From contig VZRG01001653.1 of assembly GCA_013397435.1 (NCBI GenBank), forward strand, positions 99,043-163,042: a stretch of 64,000 bases of DNA, in the 5' to 3' direction. The notes beneath the pieces were generated by a model that was given only the letters and a program-made list of their open reading frames with translations, was not told the DNA's origin and ran no database searches. A program made the position numbers and the translations under genes. The DNA comes from Erythrocercus mccallii (lineage: Eukaryota > Chordata > Aves > Passeriformes > Dicruridae). Below are positions 35,301 through 50,300 of the stretch, one piece after another. How positions within the stretch are numbered: the first letter of the stretch is position 1; the number at the start of each line of letters is the position of its first letter.

Positions 35301-38300
35301 CCAGTTGATCTTAATATTCAGTAGCTCATTTTGCAAGTTAAAAAACTCATTTCCAAATAAAATTACATAGTAAATTTAACATGCTGAAACCCATTTTGTT
35401 TGCTGTAATAGCTCATATTGAAGACAGAACATTAAATGTACAGTTCAGAAAACATCTTTATGATCCTCAACTACACATGGAAGATTTCCCAGGAACATGA
35501 GAAAATGTGGTTAAGCACCACATAATATGTTTATTTAGCAGATTTAACACATTTTCATGTACTAATTTCATTCCCTTCTACCACCCAATTAGGCTATGCT
35601 ATAGGTACAGCAGTCAATAACTTCCATAAAACAACTATGGATGATTAATCCTAGGCTGGACTGATCATTACTTTGAATTTAGAGCATGCTTTGTCTTCAA
35701 TTTTATGTCCTCTTAATTCCCTCTGATGCAAAGTGCAGCAAAGAAAAGTATTCCAGAGGAATTCGCACTTTAATAGCATTTAAATGTCAGTGAGCTGTGC
35801 TTCACTATGTCTCTATAATGGCTATAAGATCATTAAATCACCTCATAAATAAGCAACGCTTTAAAGAAATAATGCAAATGCGATGGCAAAATAATAAACC
35901 ACTGATATGCCATTACTTTAAGGCTATTCTTAAAAGCTTAGGCATTTGGTGGTAGAGTGGAACACAGAGAGTGAAGCGGGATTACTTGGGTAGAAATTCC
36001 CAACAACTGGCCATATGCAAAGGGCACAGAGTCACAATGAGGTTCATGCACTGACCTGGTTCTTTTCATGGACAGAACAGAAAGCACTGAGCAGCACCCT
36101 AATGATGGGCAAGTGATTATAACGAGCAGCCACATGCAGACAGGTATCTCCTGCCTGGAAACAGAAACAAAGCTCTGAGCATGTAATCACAGTGAGAAAG
36201 CCTGCACTTGTCAGGATGTTCAGGGATGAAATAATCCTATTAAATCAGAAAGAGCAGTAAACACCATACACCTCCACAGAACAGCAATGCTATCTTTGCA
36301 GTACAAAATCTGCTATCATGGGTGGGAAAGTTTAGTAAGAGCTGGAGTCAGGAAAGGTGAGAGCATGAATTCTTTAACCACTGATGGGAAATACTGGAAA
36401 AATAAAATGCTATTTTACTGGCACTACAAACCCCGAGTTAGTTATATTTTCCCATTAAATCTGCTCTTCTGAATCACAAACCAATGCAATTTGGAATCTC
36501 AACTTAGGGTTCCACATAATGTAGAAAACATGAGTGGTAGCCAGAGCAGCATTCCCATGAAGGGTGGCACTTGTGCAGCTGAGCCTGGGAGCTGCACAAA
36601 ACCCCACAGGTTTTCATTTCTCTGCCCACTTTGTTATCAACCAGGGCAAAAATATCTGGCTTCCTGTTGTAGATTTTTTTTTCTTTAACTATCATGCCAG
36701 AATCATAAAATAGGAGAAAAGCCATCAGAAACTGAAGCCACCTTGAATCTACCTGATTTGACAGACTGACACTCGGTATATATGATCTGCAGATCTGAAG
36801 CCTTTGCAACAGCAAAACCCCATTTGGCTCCTTCTATCCTTGCTCAAGAGCTAGGTACAAGTAGTGCATCACTCAGAACTACCAAAAACATTCCTGTGCA
36901 TGATGAATGCAATGGTTGGGTAGTGGGGTTTTTTCGATATAATTTATAATAAAAATCATCTCTTAAAGCCTTTCTGAGTATTTCTACAACTTAAAGCAAT
37001 ATACCTAAAACAAAGTCACACAAAAATGAGCATGTTATTTCCAAAACTCACATTATTTTTGAGGTCTGCTCGAGATCCTCCAAGTAACAAAACACGAGTA
37101 CTCTGGGAATGGCTATTCTGGCAAGCCAGGTGAAGAGGTGTGTTACCTGCCTTAGAGAAATACAGGAAAATATACAAGCCAGATTTAGAAATTGGACATA
37201 AGCATTAAAATATAAAACGTTCTTCACACACAAATATCCACCCAAGGGTGGGAAACTGTTGTTTTCTCAATGATACGAGATGAACGAACCCGGAGACTGA
37301 AATCCCCACTTCATTCTGGCAATGGCTTACCTGGGATATAATAAAGGCAGAAATAGGACAGTATAATGATATCTGCATTCGTCAAATCTGTTTTCAGGAA
37401 GAAAGAACTCTAGAAGCTGTCTCATTCATTAGTCTCAAATTTAACACTGCTGTGTTAAATATTTAATTTAAAGAACTGTAATTCTTGTGTTTTGGGTTTC
37501 CCCCATGCACAGACACAAAAACCCAAACTGCCATGGCATGGGATCTTTGATTCCAGCCACGACTGCTGCAGGGTATTGGCAGACCAGGGTCACAACTCCC
37601 GTCTCCTTATGATTGTAACACAAACCAGCCTGAAGTCTGGCTGGGTCTGTAGGTGCTCTCACTGGGCAGGATAAAGATTTTAGGCTATCAAGAAGCTTTG
37701 ATGCTCAGAAGGCACACCAGTCTTCAGCCCAGATGGGAAGGGAGGGCAAAAAGCCACCTAGGCCCCAGAGAACCACATGCTACGGTTCCTCAAAGAAGAA
37801 AATGTGCAGAAATGGACAGAAATCAAAGACGTGTTGGTTTGTGTATTGTCTTTCTAACACGGTGAACCATTTACTTGGTCTGACAAGTTTTTCTGGAAGC
37901 ATTTGGCTTTTGTTGGCCTGAAAACATTCAAGGTTTTTGGCTCTTGGGAGCTAGAAATTAAATCACCTCAGGTAAAAAGGTGTTTACTACACTGCCTGTT
38001 CACCTTGATTATGTCCTTTGATTTGCCCCCCTTGCTTTCAAGACAGAGATTAGAGCTGCAGGGTTTGAATTACAAAAGCCAACACTTAGATGTGGTCTTA
38101 GGTCTTCACCTCCACATTACAGACCTGAATGTAGCCTCTAAGCTGTGGCAGACATGAACACTTTTCTTCTCAGCTAAATTGTGTTTAAGTGTCAGTTTTT
38201 TCCCTCCCGGGTTCATCTCTGAAAAGCCTCTGCAATGCCTTTATCATTTGCTGTTTGGCAGGTTGGCCCTGGTGGGAAGGCAGAGGTTCTGTGCAGCAGG

Positions 38301-41300
38301 TGAGGACTTCAGTTCTGGGAGAATCACAGTGCCAAGGGTCAGGGCTCCTGGAGTGGCTCATCTGGCTCATCTCCCATGTGGTGACAAATCTCTCACCAAC
38401 TTCTGAGAGGGAGAGAGGGTCCAAGTTGTACCAGTCTGGGAATCTTCACTGAAATGTACAGACTGATGGAGAATCTAAAAATAAGGCTGATCTCACTGCA
38501 GGATCTATCACAGCAGAAGAGGTTTTATTAAGCCAACTTAAATGAAAATAAACTGCACCTCCAGGGTGACTGCTGTGCAGGAGGAATACAGCTACCCAAA
38601 ACACAGTGTCAAATCCTTCCCATCTTCTACTGTTTCACAGGTTTGGCAAATCTAGCAGCCCATGCCTGTCCCATCCATCCAAAATCACACAATGCCCAGG
38701 TGTAAGTCAACAGCCTGTGGGATGCTCCAGCACATGGCACTCAACCCTGCCAGAAAAGCTGTCAGAATGATAATGCCTTGTCATCAGTAACACAAAAAGC
38801 TGAGAGAACAGAGAAACCATTTTGGGATTAAGTAGACTTAAGCTCTTCATTTTTCTTGAAAACAAAAGGGGTAAAAGCACGTGCAAGCATGCATGATTCC
38901 CACATTTTTCAGCAGCTCCCGATAATATATCTTGTCCATTAAAAATCACCCGAAGAGTGAAATGCAAAGGCTAAGACATCAAAGACTAGCACAGGAGCTG
39001 CTCAGGCTGTATTTAAGTTTGCCAGTCATATTTCAGCCACCAACCCTGCTGGGCTATTTTGTGCACATACTTTCCCAGAGAGGCTGCCTCCAGCTGACAT
39101 AAACTGGATTGTAAGCTAAATCTTCTAATTCCCTGAGGCACCCAAGCATGCAGGATAACCAGACTTGCATCTTAAGCCCACACCTTTGTACTGAAGTCTG
39201 TGTGTATATAGACAAGCATATCCAGGAATAGGAGCAAGACTTACAGTCAAGCATGGGAAGTTTTCTAAAGTATCCTTGATACAAATCTAGGTGGACATTA
39301 CAGCAAAAGTAATTACAGTAAATAAAAATTGGTAGTTGAAATAATACAAAAGAAGGAATACACATGAAATAATATCAAAGATGATATAATTGCAGACCAC
39401 AAAGTCACCACAACTGTATGAAAATATGCTTCTATCGTGCCTATACACATGTGCACATACAGAATCACTATGCCCAGGCAACATGCCTTTTTACTCTAAA
39501 TCTTAGACTTTGACCAGCTGTCTCCTTTCTTTCCCAGTCTCTTTCAGTTGTTGTTTTAGAGACACATTTATCAAAAATGCTCAGAGATTCCCTAAAGCAA
39601 TCCCAAAGCCCTTTCCCTGTCATGCAGGGCATAGTGCCAGCCATGTGATCTGACCAACCCAGCAGCACAGCCATCCAAACCCTGAATCTGCTCACACCAT
39701 GGACTGCTACCACTATTTCCTGGACTATTCCATTGACTTCTGAATTACTGAATTGAAGTTCCCCTGAGTTATAACAATTAGAATGGAACTAAAACCCTTT
39801 ACTTTGCTATTCTTTTCTCTAAATGGCTCTTAAGGTATTATAAATACCAAAAGGAACATAATCCAAGTTTTTTACAAGATTCTGGGGAGAGACTATGCTA
39901 ATATATTAGGAAGAACTTAGTAACAAAAGGCAACTTTTTTTTTGTTTCCCTCTGAGGCTTACATTCCTTTGGCTGTTTAATTTCTGAAAAAAAACAGATT
40001 TTCAGTACTATTTTCTTATTGGTACAATTCATTTCCATTTTAAATCACACCAATCACAATGCATCTCCTCAGTATAAATTAGAGCACCATGGAGATTTCC
40101 ACAGGAATGGCAGTGTTCCTCAGTGTAATTAATGTATCATTCAACGTGTTATTGAGTTTCTCCTGCATCAGCTGTCAAAATACAAATTTCCTAATGCCTG
40201 TGGATGAACCATCCAGGCATGATAAATGAAAAGAAAAAGAAGAAAAAAATCCCACTAAGAGCTGCTCCCCCACCTACTGAGAAATGCCATGGCCAGAAAT
40301 CTCCAGCTCGGAGAATCTTAGACCAGAACTGAAAGCTCCTCCTCCACGGGTCTCACCTTGTTCTTGGCAAGAACATTGGCTCCTGCTTTAACAAGCACTT
40401 TGGCAGACTGACTGAATCCATGCCAACAAGCTTCATGGAGAGCAGTGTTCCCATCCTGAAGAGCACACACACAAGAGGAGAATGTTAGGGGCTGTATAAC
40501 CAACCTATTCTCTTAAAAATATTTTCATTTCCTATTTCTATTTTATTTTTAGAAGAGGGTAAAAATAATGTTATTTTCTGGAACTTGAAATTATATTTAG
40601 TCCTAAACTGAACTTACAGACTGGGATTCTCAAGTTTCTGGGATAATCATGGGAACGGTGCAGTCTTTTGCATAGGGCATAGTATGGTTGCACATTCCTT
40701 TAATTCATCCCTTAGTGAGCTGAGAACAGACTCTTAAACCAAAAACTATCAGCCTAATATAAAAGCATAATTAAATCAGTAATTTGTATTAAAGAGACAG
40801 TATAACGTTTTTTTCAATGTAATTGTTCCAATTACTCTCGAAGTATCAGACACTCAATAAGGAGTATAAACTGTAACTTTGTCCCTGAGACCTTAACATA
40901 ACTGACTGCCAAAGCTGCCATCCCACAGGGCTTTTGTTTTGTCTGTTACCTTGTCTTGTCTGTCCAAAGCACAGCCCTCTTGAATCAGAGTTGCTATTAT
41001 ATCAGTGTTCCCTACAACAGCAGCCCGGTGCAATGCTGTCTGGTCACCCTGCAAAAAGAAGCAAATTTGTAATTGGTACAATTCCCACCTCATTTTGACT
41101 TAATGCAAATGCAAACAACACACACAGGGACTGCATCTTCAACACACATACTGTTTAAATCCAAGCTGCCTTTGAAAACAGTCCCCCTAAACAACTACCA
41201 TAAAAGTTTCCAAGATTAATGAAGTTATGGACAGTATCAGAGCTACAAACCATTTACAGAAGTTTGCAAGTCATCACAATCCCATATACAGCGCTGAAGC

Positions 41301-44300
41301 ATTCTAAAAACATGGCAGTATTAGAAGGCAGTGAATTGGACATATTTGGCTCTATGTGTCTAATAGTCATCAGTGTCTGTAGGGAACTAAAAGGAATTAC
41401 AGGCTGTCGTAATTCATCATTATGATCCTCCAGGACTTACACTAACTGGATAAGGCTCTCCTGCTCTGGCTGTGACTGCTCCATCAGCCCTGCTTAGGAT
41501 AAGGAGCATGAGATGAGATTGGTCTCTTCAGCACCTCTGATGAATTTACCACTTAGTGCTAAGAGTGGAGGCAACTTTACAATGAGAACCATAACTGCAG
41601 GCCCATCCACTTGTTTCACTCAAGCAACTGAGGGATGTTGAGGCCCAAACAACTTCCATTTCTCACTGACCTGCCACATATCAGCAACAAGCAAGTCTCC
41701 TACATCAGTTTATTTCCTTTAAGACCAGCTTTCCAAAAGAAATTATGCTGATGTGGTCATCTTGTCTGACTGCTCATCTATCTCCTCTCTAACAACTGCT
41801 GAATTCATTTGCTGAGCTAGAGAGCCCAAGGTTAGTTTTCTGCAATCCTTCTAGAAACTGAAGACTAGGGAAACTTAAACCACTGTCCCTGCCCATCAGG
41901 GATTATCTCTATGTTTTTATGTACATGTTGTTGAGAACCTGATATAAGAGGGGCAAGAGAAAGATTTATGAAGCAGTGTGTAGGTATGTAAGACAAGGAT
42001 CAATGGGAAAATGAGCTGCAGCAGCTCCACTGCTGCCACAACTGGTCTTGGCTTTCCTTTGAATTTGCTTTGAACCAGCAATGCCAAAGCACAGCCTGAG
42101 TCTGGGAACAGAGACAGGCTTCAAAGCTGTACACAGATTTTTTTGGGATGAATAAATAATTTGGAATCCAATCCATTTCTGCTTATCTAGATAATGGTCA
42201 CCACAAACACACATACAAGGCAGAGATATGCCATGTGTCCCTAAAAAAGCTTGCAGGAAATCAAGTCCTAAATAGACACAAAACTTCTCTGCTAAAATTC
42301 TTTATCAGATAATAGCATATTATATTAAATACTAAAATTAGAGGAATTTCTGTATTTTTTATTCTAGAGTGTCCAAGTCTTTAGAAAACTGGCTTATTTG
42401 AACAATTTGTTCTCAAAGGCAATTAGCAGCTGACTTAGAAATTGCTCTTGGTGGGGTTCTTTTGTGCTAATGACACCAAAATAGTTATTAATCTAAAAAA
42501 AAATGAGCACTGCCAACCACAACCTTTCAGTAATCCCTACCAGGAAATAATTAAATTGGCTTAAAATTATGAAGTTGATTTTAAAAAATTGTGTTGAAGG
42601 TGCTTTTTAAAAAGCTGCCATGTATTTTTTGTTGTTTCTAGAGGTTACATATTTTTACTTTTGTTCTTGCAACCAGAAATGTATTTTAAAAGATTTCAAC
42701 AAAGACAGTAATGCTTCCAGGAAGTGGGAACAAAAAGTATTGGAAAACTGACACCATGGCAAGTGCTCTGAACTTATGTATTTGTTCCAAATACAAAGGC
42801 AACCAAAATGTTACGGAAAATGTCCAAATTATACCATCTCACAAGTACAAATGTCAAATAGTTACCAGTTACTATGACTACGTGGAAATCTGCTCACTAA
42901 CAAACTATCTGATTTTTGATAATGGCACAACTACTGTTACTGCAGTAGTGAGTCATGTAGGACAGTGCAAAAAATCATTTTATCTGACTATCATGAAGTG
43001 AAAAGTAATCTGCCAACCTACCCCTGCCAAGTGGTATTGATGCACCAGCAAACCTACAGAAGATATTATAAAACAGACTAAAACAAAATGGCAACTGCCA
43101 TTGCAGTGGATGGAATCTGAAATATGAATGGTTGGTCCTACTGCTTTACAGCAGGGAAAATTACTGTGGAGAAGACAAATTTGGGGCCGGAATGGATTGT
43201 AGAGGATTTGGTTTGTAATTAAGGATCTTCTTACTGGGACAGTTTAAATCAAGGCTGTTCCTGTCCCCATTACAGTAACTGCAGTGAGGTAAAAGCCTAT
43301 TCAGCTTTTGGGGCCTTGTTGATATGACAGCTACTTCTAACAGCATTTCATTTAGATTTTATACAAACACATTTGTCTGTTTGGAAAGTGGGCAGCACAC
43401 CTCACTGCTGCAAGACCACATCCCCCTTGGTAATCCCAACCCGTGTGCTGGGGGCTATACACTGGGGATGCAGGGCAGCACTGGGACAGCTTCAGCCATG
43501 CCTAAGCTTTGTCCCAGAATACATTCTGATTGAAATGGAAGTAGATGAGGTGACACAAGTCCGGCAAATGGCAGGCTCAGGTGCCTCCTGCCCAAGGTAT
43601 GGGCTTTGGCTATGACATCTTCCCTACACCAGCATCCAAGAGTAAGGTGCAACCCACAACCTGACTGGACAAAATAAGCACCTCATCCATGTAACATCCA
43701 TGTAACATCCATGTAACATCCATGTAACACAAGGAGTGTCAAAGGATATTTCAAATCTTGTTTCACTAACTGAGGCACCCCCCAGTGAAGAGAGGGCATG
43801 TATCACTGTCCTGGTGAGGGTCTGTCCCTACCACCACCAGACCCCTCAGCCAGCAGGACAGCACCTAGTCCACTGTTCCCTTACACCTCAGCACAAACAT
43901 TAACCTTAAACTGCTTGAAGTGCTGTGGAAGCTGAACCACCAGGTTGTGATGGCTTCTGTGTGACAGCCACTGAACAACCCAAGCATGGAGAGCACAGCC
44001 ATCCTATAAATAACAGTGCCTGCACCACTGCACTCTAATCTGCTCTAACCTGGGGAGGGCCCCATCAGCAGCAGAGCAAATCCCTGCCTTAACTTTCATG
44101 GAGTCTGAGAAAACAGATGTGGTTTTTTCACAGCACGAATTTTCAGGCAGTAATCACTGACCTGTGTACCTTTTATTAATTGCTGAAATAAATGTCTCTG
44201 AAAGCACTCAACAGAATTCTGCCTTCAGCAAAGCATTAGGGGTCTGTTCCAGAGGCTCAGAGAGCAATTACACTGGTAAATGCATAGTAACTGTCCAGAC

Positions 44301-47300
44301 TATTATGTTGGGCACAATTTATGATCCTGTTTCCCAGAGATTTATGCCTTAGGAACAGACTTCAGATCAGTAGCAATGAAGAGAGACAACTCCAGTGCCG
44401 TGTCGCAGAAACACGACCCTGACAGAAACAACAGTCTGCCCAAATGCAGATGTGGTCCCAAAGCAAAAAGACTTCCTTAACTGAGGCTCAACAGAACTAA
44501 GGCACTAAGGACTACACTGGTGAATCAAGACTCTGCCTAGCCTTGAAGGCAGCTCAGACTCAGGAGATTCCATTCCAACATGTCCATGCCCTGGACATGT
44601 CAGCTTCCAAGGTGGATACAGGGCACTGCATCACAGTGGCACAGCACACCTTGGCCCTGCACAGCCGTAATGCAGGCAGCTCTCCTCCTCTCTCTGGCCC
44701 TGTGAGTGCCCTTGTCACACATCTGATGGAAGAAGATCCATGTATGTTGCAGGTACAGTCACTATCCTTCAAAATTAAGCCAGCAAAGGAAGTGGCCACT
44801 GGCTCTTCCACAGTAGCCCAGAGGCAGCGGTACTCACTTTGTCTTGCTGTGGCAGCACTGCAGTGTTGAAAGGTCTCCACTTCTAGGAAAAAATCTTGGT
44901 ATTCACTGGGATTGTAGAGGCTGACAGTGGGAGACTGGAATAGAAATCTGCATGCCCTGAGGCAGAGGATGCAGGACTGCACATCTGAGAGCTCTACCTG
45001 TAACAGGGCTCTTGCACAGCAGCAGGTACATTTCCACAGGAGGGAACCGTGTTCTTTACAGAGGGCTTTAACACCTGCTTTCAGGAGAGGCTTACAGGCT
45101 GAGAGTCCTGAAGAAAGGCAAACACCTAAATCTTGATTTTTGCCATGGACTTTGGAGAAAAATCCCCCCAAATTTTCTCCATTACCCTTTCTTTAGCACT
45201 TCTCTGTTGGCATGGCTGTTGGCATTGCTCAGTGTCCTGATGTTTGCAACTGTCTCCCTGACCTTCCTCATGTGCTGTCTTAAAACCACTGGGACCAGGC
45301 ATCTGGAAATTGGGCAGGTATCTATTTACATCTGAAGTTCATCCCAAAGGAAAGGAAACAACACAATTGACTTCAATATAGTCTCAGGTAGACTTTTGAC
45401 AGCTCTCCTGGGTTACTGGAGTCTCTATTATTGACTCTACAGACCCAAATTAATGAGATTTGGTTTGCATTACTTAGTAATACATGTTAATTTTTCCTTT
45501 CTCTGATTTAAAAAACCCCAACCTATAACCACATTTTTTCCTGCACATTCCTATTCAATAGAGCATCCAACAGTTGTACAATCTCCTTTAAAGCTCTTCT
45601 CCCATGTGACACTTTGCCTCCTCACCTCCATGTTTGCAGAAATCAACAGAGTATCTTGCTGCAAGAGAATTGCACCAAAATCATAGAATCATAGAATGGT
45701 TTGGGGTTGAAAGGGACCCTAAAGTTCATCTGGTTCCAACTTCTTTCCCAATGAGCAGGGACACCTTCCACTAGACCAGGCTGCCCCATTCAGCCTGGCC
45801 TTGCACACTTCCAGTGATAGAGCATCCACAACTTTGGCCAACCAAAAAATAAACAACCAAAACCAGAAAATAACTCATTGCTTCAATGCCCGACACAAAG
45901 TGCTGAACAGCACTTGTAAAGTCATATAATATAAAATCAAGCCACTAAATTCACAGTACAAAAGTACCAAAATGTTCTAAAGTTAAAATATAACCAAGCA
46001 TTAAATACTTGCAGAAGCATACAAGCATATGTGGATATCCTGAAGCAGCTGTACACAAAGGGAACTGAATATGCTCTCATGTTTCTCAGTGTCTCTGTGC
46101 TGCTCTCCTCCTCTTTTGCTAGAGAGGCAGTCATGATATGCAGTCAAGAACAACTTCACTGTGCATAATAAATGATGATGCATGACCAGCAGAAGTGATC
46201 AAGGCATGAAAAATAATCATGATCAAAACAAATTAAAGCTTAAATGAAACGGGACCACAGGAATAAGCCACTTTGCATATTTTTATTCAGCTAGAAATTA
46301 TTATGAATCCTGGGCTACTGTTCCATTTGAAACTAATTTCCTGCGTCTTAAAACTGGAGCTTCCAGAAAGGAAGTTTCGGGGTCTGTGGCCTTTGTTTTA
46401 AATCAGCTTGCTTTCCCAGTTAGATTTTCAAGGGTGCAGACCGGGCAGGGGACTGGATGCAGAGCACGGAGCACCAAGCGGGCCATGCAGCCATGCAGCA
46501 CAGGGAGCTCGGCCATGCCGGAGCGCCGCACCGGGGGTTCGCAGCATGCACCCGGACAGGCGTCAGGCGCAGGGCAGGGTTGATGCACAGAGTTCTAACC
46601 TCCTTCTCTCTTTCTGATCTTCTAGGTTCCTTCCTAGCCTTTCTCTTCTGGTTTCTCTTATTTTTTTCATCCTTGATTTCCTTCACCGGGATAATTTTGT
46701 CCTGGACTATTTCTGAGGTGTGTGCTGTATGGACACTCATTGACCACTCAGAGATGGCACTGGGATCCCAGTAAGAGTTGTCAGTATTGGCAGGGAGAAG
46801 GAAGGAACCAGCTCCTGGAGTGGCATATTCTACAGAGCTGGACCCCACCGGCTGAAATTCATAATAATCCCACTCCAAGCCACTGGAGGTCATTCTTCAA
46901 CTAATTCTTAAGGCTCTTACTGTGTTTAGGGAATGTATCTGTAGAACATGAAAGGGAGCATTTTAATCTCTCCACAACAATTAGTAGCTTTTAACTTTCT
47001 GCTTTATCATCTGGCAAATTAAAATTTAAGTCTTGAATTTGACCAAAACTCCAAAATAAAGTGTTTAGGTTTCTCTTGTTATTTTGGAAAATAAAATGTA
47101 TATCATCTTTTTGGATTTTTGTGTGCTATCACAACAATGCCATAGACCAAAATCAACAAATTAATGTGCTTTTCAATATAATACTCCTCACTCTCACATA
47201 TGTTTTCATATCTGAACCTAAATTTGTATTCCTGAAAAACAGCAGTGAAACATACAGATGTTAATCAACACTTGAGACTAAGATGCCTTCACTGCCACAT

Positions 47301-50300
47301 AAGCACACAGTAAAGTGACTGAAGGCATAATCAATAGATTACAACTAAAGGAGACTATAAACATATTCTGTAGGGCGTAAACTGTAAAAATTAATTATAC
47401 AAGGAGAAGCCATAAGCAGGTAACCTTCTTTGAAGACCTATGTGAAAGGAAAGCAGAAATATTTTAGTTAATACCTATCGCAAGCAAAAATCTTCATTTG
47501 GAGCTCTAGACTTCCTCCTCTTACAAGACAAATCCAAACACACCCTTTGAAATTCAGGAACTCCTGAGGCTCTCCTCAATCCCAACCAAATTACTATTAC
47601 TACTAAATACAGAGCTACACCTCAAAATACATTTTAAAGAAACAGTATCTATGAATCCAGTATGCATCTATTCTGCTCATATTAATCACCACATTTAGAA
47701 GCAGTATCCAGTTGCTGTGAACAAAGCCCCTGAGAAGCTCATAAGACAGTATGTCCATAATGAGCTGAGTATTTCTACAAGTACAAGACTCTTCACTAAA
47801 CTGAAATGATGCTAAACACTGAACTACTGTTTTTCCATCATGGCTATCACATTTACATATAAACAGCGTAGACTTTATTCCTAGATGATTAAAACAAATG
47901 AACCAGATTTATTCAAAAAACAGTTTCCACAGAAACTCATTTTGACCAAATCAGTGGAAGCTCTTGCTTTCTTAAAGCAGCAGTTTTCTTTTCTCAGGAA
48001 AATCGGCTGTATTTGTAAAGTATTTGCAATTTTGTCTTAAATACCTAATGAGCCATTTCTGCTGGGAAAAGTCAAAAACTATACCCAGGATACATCTGAA
48101 TAAACTGATTCTCCCATTGCACTTGTAAATCTGCTCCATTTCACAGATGGGCACAGGGAAAGAATAAAGAGCACAGAAAATAAACTTTCTTTCTGGAAAA
48201 ACAAATTTCCCTGCAGAAAGCTGGCCACATCAATACCCCAGCCTCAAGCTTGTCAAGCAGACTGCTCACATCTCACAGGGAATCAGCTACTCATACAGAG
48301 AAAGAAACCAGTTTTCCTGTTGCTAAGACTTCTAACTCTCCGGATGCAAAAAAATGCCCAAGGGCATTTTTAAAAGACACCTAGACATTTCCAGTGTCCT
48401 ACTAGTCAAACAGTAAACTCTACTAATGCCTTTGGACCTCTATGGCCTTTGAAGATTCTCCACCTTATATATTACAGGGAGAACAAAAGCAACCCAACAT
48501 GCCATCACAAGTTAGTAACTAATTTGAAGAAATCATGGTTATTCAACTGCCATTGCAAATTTCAGCATATACCATTTTTCACCAGTGAGGGAACTAAAAC
48601 CACGCTACCTGTCACTCCAAAGCACCTTAAAGCCCAGTCCTAGATAAGATCTACTCTTACAGAAACACAAGAAATTCCAGCAACTTACATATTTTATCAA
48701 ATGAACACAAACTACCTTTTGCTAAATTCAAAGCTGTTTTTTGTGTTGATGCCTCACCACACAACAACCTCAGAGATGTGACCACCCCCACATGAGACAT
48801 GGTGCCATCAGGATGATCTCCCCATGGCACAGCACTGTGCTACGGGCAGCTGCTCTGGATGCTGAGGGTTGTGTCTACTCAAAAAGCATCTCCCAATTCA
48901 GGCAGACATCACAATGGGTTGTGTCCCCTACCTGTTGTCCTCCAGTGAGCTCCCACAATGAACTCCTAGTACATTTCTACCAGAAGCAGCAAATGACGAC
49001 TCTCACACTTGCCTGGCACAACCAGAGCTCTTAAAATGCTCTGCAGCTTAACAAGAGGACTAAGCTAGTCACTGAAAACCACCACATTTTACATTGTTTC
49101 CCATGCATTTTTGCATCTCCAAATTAGAGGTTACATCTCTGAATTGGAAAATAGAGAGACAGATTTTGTTTCCATTTCATCCTACATCAAAGAAGTGAAT
49201 GTCTACTGTTATTTGCAAATCACCTTTTCCCCTCCACCCCAAGTTAGAAGGTTGTATTTACTTACATCATCCTGAATATCCAGATCACAACCTGCCTTCA
49301 GCAAAACCTGGACAACATGGAGATGACCCTTGTAGGCAGCAAGATGCAGGGGGGTCCGGCCATGCTATGAACAAGAAGAAAATAATAATACTTTAGATGA
49401 ATTTTTAGGCATGGTAGTTGAACAGAGTTTTATCTCTTTTTCATCATTCTTCTGTTTGTACCTCACTGTCTGAAACCTGCAATAGTAGCAATTGACATGT
49501 ATTAGTGTGACAAAGGCTTTACCTTGGTTTTGTGAAAGCTGAAAACTTCTCCTCCACCTTCTGCAACATTTCAGCTTATCCCGATGACACTCTACAAAAG
49601 GGATATTATATTCACATAAGGGTACTTCCTTACAAATTCAGATCTGGCTCTGTGTCCATGCCTAAGCAGGGTTCATTCCTTTTGTTTCTGTCCCTCTGGA
49701 GCACGGAACTATCAACTGCTGTCCCCTTCCCTCTGTACAGTCAAGTTGCAAGAACTGGCTAATTCATATATTGTAATGGGCACTGTCTTTGCAACAGAGA
49801 TAAGAATTACTGAGCTGTAAAGCACATGACAGATGCTCCCCTGAAAAGGAATGGAAGGCCTGTAGTCACTAAAGTGATTTCACGTGTATGACAACCAACT
49901 TCACTTTGCTGAAGATCTGCCAGGTTTTTTTAGACAATGCTTATTTTTACCTCTCTCTCTAAAATCTCAAAGTGAGTGAAACACCTTAACATCTGTGGAA
50001 CAACAACATTAAAACTGTTCACTGCAGATTATTTAATGGCAGTAAAGAACATGGAATTCCAGCAATTGCTAAATTCATGAAATATCTTCACAAAGAATGC
50101 TGTTTTCTCCACTAGGCATTTTGTGAGGGTCACATTAAAAGCTACTCTTCACCTGTATCTATTATATATCTATTCTTCACTACTGGTGCTGTTGTCTATT
50201 TTCCAACCCAATGATTTATCCTGCAAAGGAAGATAAATAGCCCTAATACATCAACCACAGAAGGGGCAAACACTTCAAGAGCTGTCTGACTAGTGGCTTG

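Larger units (their letters stand above)
41049..49265 (-). other. ANKRD6: large ANKRD6 intron
   Basis: 8.2 kb between repeat exons 2 and 3. It contains an 11-bp tandem repeat (43,684-43,727), a 203-codon ORF with weak ankyrin-like text (44,560-45,171), a CR1 fragment (45,680-45,840), a CpG cluster (46,440-46,575) and a protein-like ORF (46,600-46,893). Confidence 0.8.
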
